DNA of 64,000 nucleotides, taken from NCBI RefSeq assembly GCF_040218065.1, contig NZ_JAVJQE010000013.1, positions 558,001 to 622,000 on the forward strand. Direction: 5' to 3'. Shown here piece after piece: positions 59,258 through 64,000 of this stretch. The translations under genes were made by a program, and so were the position numbers. Below the pieces are notes generated by a model. It ran no database searches, had not been told where the DNA came from, and saw only the letters and a list, made by a program, of their open reading frames with translations. Origin of the DNA: Marivibrio sp040218065. Its GTDB lineage: Bacteria > Pseudomonadota > Alphaproteobacteria > UBA8366 > Aestuariispiraceae. Every line of letters starts with the position of its first letter. The stretch's first letter is position 1.

Positions 59258-59409
59258 ACCGCCGACCGATCCTCCAGGCGGGCGCGGATGACGCTCTGCG
59301 GCGGGCGGCGGGTCGAAACGGCCCGCCGCCCGAATGCATGAGCCCCCGGTCGTCATGACGACCCGCAAAGATCCGCCAGACCCGGCGGTCCGCAAAGGCG
59401 ACGCACAGC

Positions 59410-60525
59410 ATGAGCGACACACCGGCGAGTTCCGACGACGAGGCGAAAGGCCGCCGCCAGAGCGCGGTTCTGGCCGTCTTCGCCTCCTTTGCGCTGGCGG
59501 CGCTGGCGATCTACGTCATGGTGGAGGCGCAGTCGATCCTGCTGCCCTTCGTGATCGCCGTTTTCATCGTGATCTTGCTGGACAGCATGACGGCGCGCTT
59601 CTGCGCGTTCGAGGTCGGCGGTCGCCGTCTGCCGATGTGGGCGGGGATGAGCGTGTCGATCTGCGTGATGATCGGCGCCCTCGTGCTGCTGGGCGACATC
59701 GTCGCGAGCAACATCGCCGCCGTCACCGAGCGGGCCCCGAACTACCAGCAGAACATCCAGGCGCTGCTTAAGAGCTGGACCGAACGTCTCGGCGTCGACG
59801 CCCTGCCGAGCGTGCAAAGCCTGGCGCAGGAAATCGACGTCGCGGGCGTGTTGCGCACCGCCGCTTCGCAGATCACGGCGGTCGCCGGCAACATCTTCAC
59901 GATCCTGTTCTACGTCGTCTTCATTCTGCTTGAGCAAGCGACCTTCAAACTCAAGATCAACGCGCTTTTCCGCAAGGAGGACGACGCCGAGCGAGTGCGC
60001 GCCACGGTGCGACGCATCAGCCGCGACATTCAGCGCTATATCGGCCTGAAGACGCTGGTCAGCGCGCTGACGGGTCTGTTCAGCTATGCGGTGATGGCGA
60101 TCGTCGGGGTCGATTTCGCCGGCTTCTGGGCGGTGCTGATCTTCATCCTAAACTTCATCCCCTATGTCGGCTCGCTGGTCGGCGTCGCCTTCCCCTCGGT
60201 CTTGGCGCTGATCCAGTTCCCGAATCCGGTTTATTTCCTGGTCACGGCGGGCGTGCTGACGGGGGTTCAGGTGACGGTCGGCAATGTGATCGAGCCGCGG
60301 TTGATGGGCCGGTCGCTCAATCTCAGCCCGCTGGTGATCCTGCTGTCGCTCGCTGTCTTCGGATCGATCTGGGGGATCGTCGGCATGGTGCTCTCGATCC
60401 CGTTCATGGCGATCGCGATGCTGATCTGCGCGCAGTTCGAGCCGACCCGCGCCATCGCTGTGGTGCTCTCGGCCGACGGCAAGGTGACGGCGCCCGGCGA
60501 GGCCTCCGATTCGAAGCGGGCGTGA
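59410..60525 (+). CDS. AI-2E family transporter
   Basis: This is a 371-residue inner-membrane protein with about seven to eight hydrophobic segments. It has family landmarks: an early pair (VLAVFASFALAALAIYVM and LLPFVIAVFIVILLDSM), RYIGLKTLVSALTGL, FWAVLIFILNFIPYVGSLVG and EPRLMGRSLNLSPLVILLSL. VFGSIWGIVGMVLSIPFMA follows. The family includes TqsA/PerM and Na+/H+ exporters, so the cargo is uncertain. Confidence 0.92.
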   Translation: MSDTPASSDDEAKGRRQSAVLAVFASFALAALAIYVMVEAQSILLPFVIAVFIVILLDSMTARFCAFEVGGRRLPMWAGMSVSICVMIGALVLLGDIVASNIAAVTERAPNYQQNIQALLKSWTERLGVDALPSVQSLAQEIDVAGVLRTAASQITAVAGNIFTILFYVVFILLEQATFKLKINALFRKEDDAERVRATVRRISRDIQRYIGLKTLVSALTGLFSYAVMAIVGVDFAGFWAVLIFILNFIPYVGSLVGVAFPSVLALIQFPNPVYFLVTAGVLTGVQVTVGNVIEPRLMGRSLNLSPLVILLSLAVFGSIWGIVGMVLSIPFMAIAMLICAQFEPTRAIAVVLSADGKVTAPGEASDSKRA

Positions 60526-60526
60526 T

Positions 60527-61681
60527 CTAGGCGAGCCAGCGCTTGAGCGCCTGCGCGGCGGCTGCAACCTCCTCGGTCGCGCCGGCGTAGGAAAACCGCA
60601 TGGTGCGATGGCCGCGCGCGCCGTCGAAATCGAGGCCCGGCGTCGCCGCCGCACCGGTCTCCGCCAGCATGCGCGCGCAGAAATCCTGGCTGTCGTTGGT
60701 CAGGTGGCCGATGTCCGCATAGAGATAGAAGGCGCCGTCGCCGGGCGCGAGCTCCGTAAAACCGGCTTTCGGCAATTCGCGCTGAAGCAGGGCGCGGCTC
60801 TCAGCATAGCGCCGCAAGTTTCCCTGGAGCTCCTCATGGCAGTCAAAGGCGGCGATCGCGGCCTGTTGACTTAAGGTCGGCGGCGAGATGAAGAGGTTCT
60901 GCGCCAGGCTTTCGATCGGGCGCAGCAGATCCTCAGGAACCACCATCCAGCCGAGCCGCCAACCGGTCATGGAGAAGTACTTCGAGAAGCTGTTGACGAT
61001 CAACGCCTCGTCGGAGAGCGCCGCCGCCGTCGTCGCTGCGAAGTCGTAGGTGACGCCGTGATAGATCTCGTCCGAGACGAGGCGAATCCCTTCGCGGCGA
61101 CAATAGTCGACCAGGCGGCGCATCGCCGGCTCGTCCAGCATCGTGCCCGTCGGGTTTGAGGGGCTGGCGACGATCAAGCCGTCGATCTCGCCCTCGGCGC
61201 GGGCCTCGTCGAGTTTCTCGGGCGTCGGCTGGTAGCGCTCCGACGGACCCGTCTCGATCTCGACCGGCACGATCCCCAGCGCCGTCAGGATATGCCGGTA
61301 GCACGGGTAGCCCGGCGCGGCCAAGGCGACCCGGTCGCCAGGATCGAAGGCGGCGAGAAATCCCAGAATGAAGGCGCCGGAGGAGCCGGTGGTGACGACC
61401 ACCCGCCGGGCCGGCACGTCGACGCCGTAGAAGTCGCTGTAATGCCGCGCGATCGCCTGACGCAGCGCCGGCACGCCCAACGCCACCGTGTAGCCGATGC
61501 GCTCCTGATCCAGGGCGCGGTGAGCCGCCTCGATCACGCCCTTCGGCGCGGGCGTGCCCGGTTGGCCGACCTCGAGATGGTAGACGGCCCCGCCGCTCGC
61601 CTCGCGCTCGGCGGCGGCGTTCATAACCTCCATCACGATGAAGGGCGGGATCGCGCCGCGGCTTCCGATCTTCAACGCCAT
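60527..61681 (-). CDS. Pyridoxal phosphate-dependent aminotransferase (class I/II)
   Basis: This 384-residue enzyme has the fold-type I pattern: TTGSSGAFILGFLAAFDPGD, VALAAPGYPCYRHILTALG and VASPSNPTGTMLDE. SDEIYHGVTYD follows, and the PLP-lysine segment is NSFSKYFSMTGWRLGW. The start at 61681 has GGAGGTCCT upstream on the minus strand. Likely an aspartate/aromatic-type aminotransferase; the substrate is not determined. It is convergent with the AI-2E gene by 1 nt. Confidence 0.92.
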   Translation of the reverse strand: MALKIGSRGAIPPFIVMEVMNAAAEREASGGAVYHLEVGQPGTPAPKGVIEAAHRALDQERIGYTVALGVPALRQAIARHYSDFYGVDVPARRVVVTTGSSGAFILGFLAAFDPGDRVALAAPGYPCYRHILTALGIVPVEIETGPSERYQPTPEKLDEARAEGEIDGLIVASPSNPTGTMLDEPAMRRLVDYCRREGIRLVSDEIYHGVTYDFAATTAAALSDEALIVNSFSKYFSMTGWRLGWMVVPEDLLRPIESLAQNLFISPPTLSQQAAIAAFDCHEELQGNLRRYAESRALLQRELPKAGFTELAPGDGAFYLYADIGHLTNDSQDFCARMLAETGAAATPGLDFDGARGHRTMRFSYAGATEEVAAAAQALKRWLA

Positions 61682-61715
61682 CGCAGGACCTCCGGCATTA
61701 GAGGAGCGGGCCGCG

Positions 61716-63404
61716 TCAGCTCTCGTCCGCGGCGGTGACCGCCAGACCGAAGCCCCGCGGATCGTTCGCGACCGCGCAAAACGACCCGCGGTTCGGGTTC
61801 GGCAGACCGAACGGACAGTGCACCAGGTTGGCGCGCGCCGGCCAGTCGGTGCGCTGCACCTCGTGGCCGCTGATGCGCAGCGCCTCCGCCATCGCGGCCT
61901 CCTGCGAGCCGTCCGGCGCATTGCTCTCCAAAACGGTCAAGTTCGGCGCATCGACGCCCAGCACGCGCGGCAGAGCGATCGCCTCGCGCGGCCCCAGGCC
62001 GCGCAGCAGCACGTCTGCGGACAGCTGCGTCGACGTCGCCTGGGCGAAGGCGCCGCCGACGGAGGCGACGGCGAATTCGAAGGCGAGGCTGGTGGCGTCG
62101 ACAGCGACCGCCGGTCCGAGCGACAGCGGGTTGCGGCCCCGTCCCGTCGGCGCGGCGGCCGGGATTATGCCGGTCCCCTCAACCACCCGTCCGGTGCCGA
62201 ACGGATAATAGTTGGTCAGTTCGCAGGCGACCGCCATCCCCTCCCGATCGACGACGACGAAGCCGGCGCCCGCCGGCGCTTCGACCAGATCCCGGGGCGG
62301 TCCGTCGGGCGCCTGTACGGACGCGTCGATCGGACTGTAGCCCGCAAAAAGCCTCGCAAGGCGCGCCTCGGCGATCAGCGATGCGGCGTCTGGGGCGGCG
62401 AAAAGATCCGCGCCCAGCCAGCGGCGGCGATCCGCCAGCGCGCGCTTGGAGACCTCGGCCAGCAGATGCGGCCGCTCGCCGTCGCTGGCGTCGGCGTAGC
62501 GATCGTCCGCGGCCAACAATGCGAAGCTTTGCGCCATGACCGGACCCGCCTGCGCAGGCGGCGGCGCGACGTGAAGTTCCCCCGTGCCGAAGGGAATCAA
62601 CAGCGTGCTGCGCCACTCGGGAATGAAGCTTCGCAGGTCCTCGCGCGTCAGAGAGCCGCCGGCGGCTCGGTAGGCCTCGACCAGACGATCGGCGAAGGCG
62701 CCGGTGTAGAGCACGCCGCCGCCTTGCGTGCGGATGCGAGCGAGCAATCCCCCGAGATCAAGCTGCGTGAAGCGATCCCCCTCGCCGACCGGCCGGCCGT
62801 CGGGGCGCAGGAAAATCTCGCGCAAGTCGGGATCGGCGAAGAGCGCGCCCGCGGCCGGGGCCAACTCGGTCGCGAAAGCGCGGCTTGCGCGATGGCCGAG
62901 GCGGGCCAACTGCTCCGCAGGAGCGACCAGCCTACGCCAATCGAGTCGTCCGTAGCGCGCATGCAGCGCGACCATGCCGCGGGTCATGGCCGGCACCGCG
63001 GTCGGGCGATCGCCGGCCGGCCCGGAACCGGGGCGCGCGATGAAATCCAGCGCCTCCGTCACGCCCAAGGTCGCGTCATGCACCACGCACGAGCCGCCGC
63101 CGCCCAACGTTATGCCGGACGGATAGGTGACCGACAGCGCAAAGCCCATCGCGACCGCCGCGTCTGCGGCCGTGCCGCCGGCGGTCAGCACGTCGCGGCC
63201 GACAAGGGCTGCGTTGGGCTCGTCGACCGAGAGGCCGCCGAAGAAACCTTCGATATAGCCGACCTCGCCGAAAGAAGCCTTCTCCTCGCCGTCCCCGGCG
63301 CAGGCGGCCAGGGGAAGCGCGAGCGTCAGCACAACGGCGCGCAGCAGCCGCGCGCGCTTCAGGCGGTCGAATAAGGCGTTTTCGCGGCGCGGTTTGCTGG
63401 TCAT
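61716..63404 (-). CDS. Gamma-glutamyltransferase-like lipoprotein lacking the usual Thr nucleophile
   Basis: This 562-residue product has a lipoprotein signal (LTLALPLAACAGDG, Cys35). It has GGT features: GGTAADAAVAMGFALSVTYPSG, ITLGGGGSCVVHD, VPAMTRGMVALHARYG and PPPAQAGPVM. Canonical GGTs autocleave at a Thr in T-T-H-(Y/F). Here the aligned segment is GAGFVVVDREG (379-389), with Gly379 in place of the Thr. The enzyme is therefore probably not processed or catalytically active in the usual way. It is upstream of the aminotransferase on the same strand and divergent from the M48 protease. Confidence 0.8.
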   Translation of the reverse strand: MTSKPRRENALFDRLKRARLLRAVVLTLALPLAACAGDGEEKASFGEVGYIEGFFGGLSVDEPNAALVGRDVLTAGGTAADAAVAMGFALSVTYPSGITLGGGGSCVVHDATLGVTEALDFIARPGSGPAGDRPTAVPAMTRGMVALHARYGRLDWRRLVAPAEQLARLGHRASRAFATELAPAAGALFADPDLREIFLRPDGRPVGEGDRFTQLDLGGLLARIRTQGGGVLYTGAFADRLVEAYRAAGGSLTREDLRSFIPEWRSTLLIPFGTGELHVAPPPAQAGPVMAQSFALLAADDRYADASDGERPHLLAEVSKRALADRRRWLGADLFAAPDAASLIAEARLARLFAGYSPIDASVQAPDGPPRDLVEAPAGAGFVVVDREGMAVACELTNYYPFGTGRVVEGTGIIPAAAPTGRGRNPLSLGPAVAVDATSLAFEFAVASVGGAFAQATSTQLSADVLLRGLGPREAIALPRVLGVDAPNLTVLESNAPDGSQEAAMAEALRISGHEVQRTDWPARANLVHCPFGLPNPNRGSFCAVANDPRGFGLAVTAADES

Positions 63405-63459
63405 CGCGGGACACACTAGATTAGCGGGGCGGCGACGGAAATCAGGGACTTGGATACTC

Positions 63460-64000
63460 ATGCGCTTTTCTACCTTCTGGCGGAGCGCAGTCAATGCGCG
63501 AACGGCGCGGCGCGGGCGGCGCCGGCTGAGCGCGCTGGCCGCCGCCGCGTTGGCCTTCGCGCTCGCCGCGCCGGCCGACCTGCACGCGCAGGGCCGGAGC
63601 ATGAGTCTGGTGCGCGACACGGAAACCGAAAACGCCATGCGCGTCTACCTGGCGCCGATCTTCGAGTCGGCCGGCCTCGATCCCGCGTCGGTGCGCATCC
63701 ATCTGGTGAAGGACGACGCGATCAACGCCTTCGTCGCCGGCGGCCAGAACATCTTCATCCACACCGGCCTGCTGACGGCGGCGGACGGGCCGGGCGAGGT
63801 GATCGGCGTGCTGGCGCACGAAGTCGGCCACATCACCGGCGGCCATCTGGCCCGCTTTCGCGAGAATTTGGAGAACGCCCAGATTCAGTCGCTGGCCGCC
63901 CTCATCCTGGGCGGCGCGGCGGCGATCGCGGCGGGCGAGCCGGGCGGCGTCGGCGCGGCGGTCTCGCTTGGCGATCAAATCGGTCGACGCTCAATGCTGA
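63460..64000 (+). CDS. M48 family metalloprotease, N-terminal part (partial, BepA-like)
   Basis: The frame opens at ATG 63460 and runs off the right edge. About 180 residues are visible. A basic N-terminus and signal peptide (LSALAAAALAFALAAPADLHA) are followed by VYLAPIFESAGLDPASVRIHLV, NAFVAGGQNIFIHTGLL and VLAHEVGHITGGHLAR. This carries the zinc motif HExxH (HEVGH). BepA-type M48 proteases control outer-membrane protein quality. The C-terminal TPR part is outside the window. Confidence 0.88.
   Translation, partial: MRFSTFWRSAVNARTARRGRRRLSALAAAALAFALAAPADLHAQGRSMSLVRDTETENAMRVYLAPIFESAGLDPASVRIHLVKDDAINAFVAGGQNIFIHTGLLTAADGPGEVIGVLAHEVGHITGGHLARFRENLENAQIQSLAALILGGAAAIAAGEPGGVGAAVSLGDQIGRRSML

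Overview
The window is G+C-rich chromosomal DNA from an alphaproteobacterium, probably close to the Rhodospirillales. Several markers point this way: a GcrA cell-cycle regulator behind a cluster of GANTC (CcrM) sites, a DUF2794 protein, a small aa3-oxidase subunit-IV-like protein, and the gene orders fabD-fabG-acpP-fabF-mltG, yicC-gmk, rpsF-rpsR-rplI-dnaB and radA-cvpA-purF. Most of it is dense housekeeping sequence with short gaps and several 1-4 nt start/stop overlaps. No tRNA, rRNA or CRISPR array was seen.

Layout. 1-4.7 kb: end of purM, purN, a small membrane protein, ndk, an ABC-F ATPase and a Tat-exported YHS protein. 4.7-18.8 kb: rne on the minus strand, then divergently a cell-wall amidase, PBP1A, prfB with its programmed frameshift, a decayed peptidoglycan-binding gene, a Ca2+/cation antiporter, purB and a large exported repeat protein. 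18.8-30.2 kb, mostly minus strand: exported esterase, gmk, yicC, a plus-strand SDR, an exported phosphoesterase, cfa, mltG, fabF, acpP, fabG, fabD and a small unknown gene. 30.2-34.6 kb: the accessory region. 34.6-38.1 kb: rpsF-rpsR-rplI and dnaB. 38.1-43.1 kb: a GntR-controlled catabolic locus (ThDP enzyme, acyl-CoA ligase, regulator, divergent class II aldolase). 43.3-53.3 kb: alr-mlaE-mlaF, methyltransferase, YghU-type GST, radA-cvpA-purF-SDR. 53.4-64 kb: der-bamB-yfgM on the minus strand, small lipoprotein, DUF2794, zinc-ribbon protein, gcrA, AI-2E transporter, aminotransferase, a GGT-like lipoprotein and a truncated M48 protease.

The most unusual feature is at 31473-34335. Two convergent, visibly A/T-richer genes, an ATP-grasp enzyme and a pentapeptide-repeat protein, are bounded by a perfect 18-bp inverted repeat. 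The repeat lies directly after, and contains the stop codon of, a Xer-like tyrosine recombinase gene. Each repeat copy also carries the putative ribosome-binding site of the gene it borders. Both genes therefore start at the repeats and share their 5' context. Recombination between the repeats would swap which gene follows the recombinase while leaving the recombinase reading frame intact. This geometry suggests an invertible expression switch or a mobile two-gene module; the inversion itself is inference.
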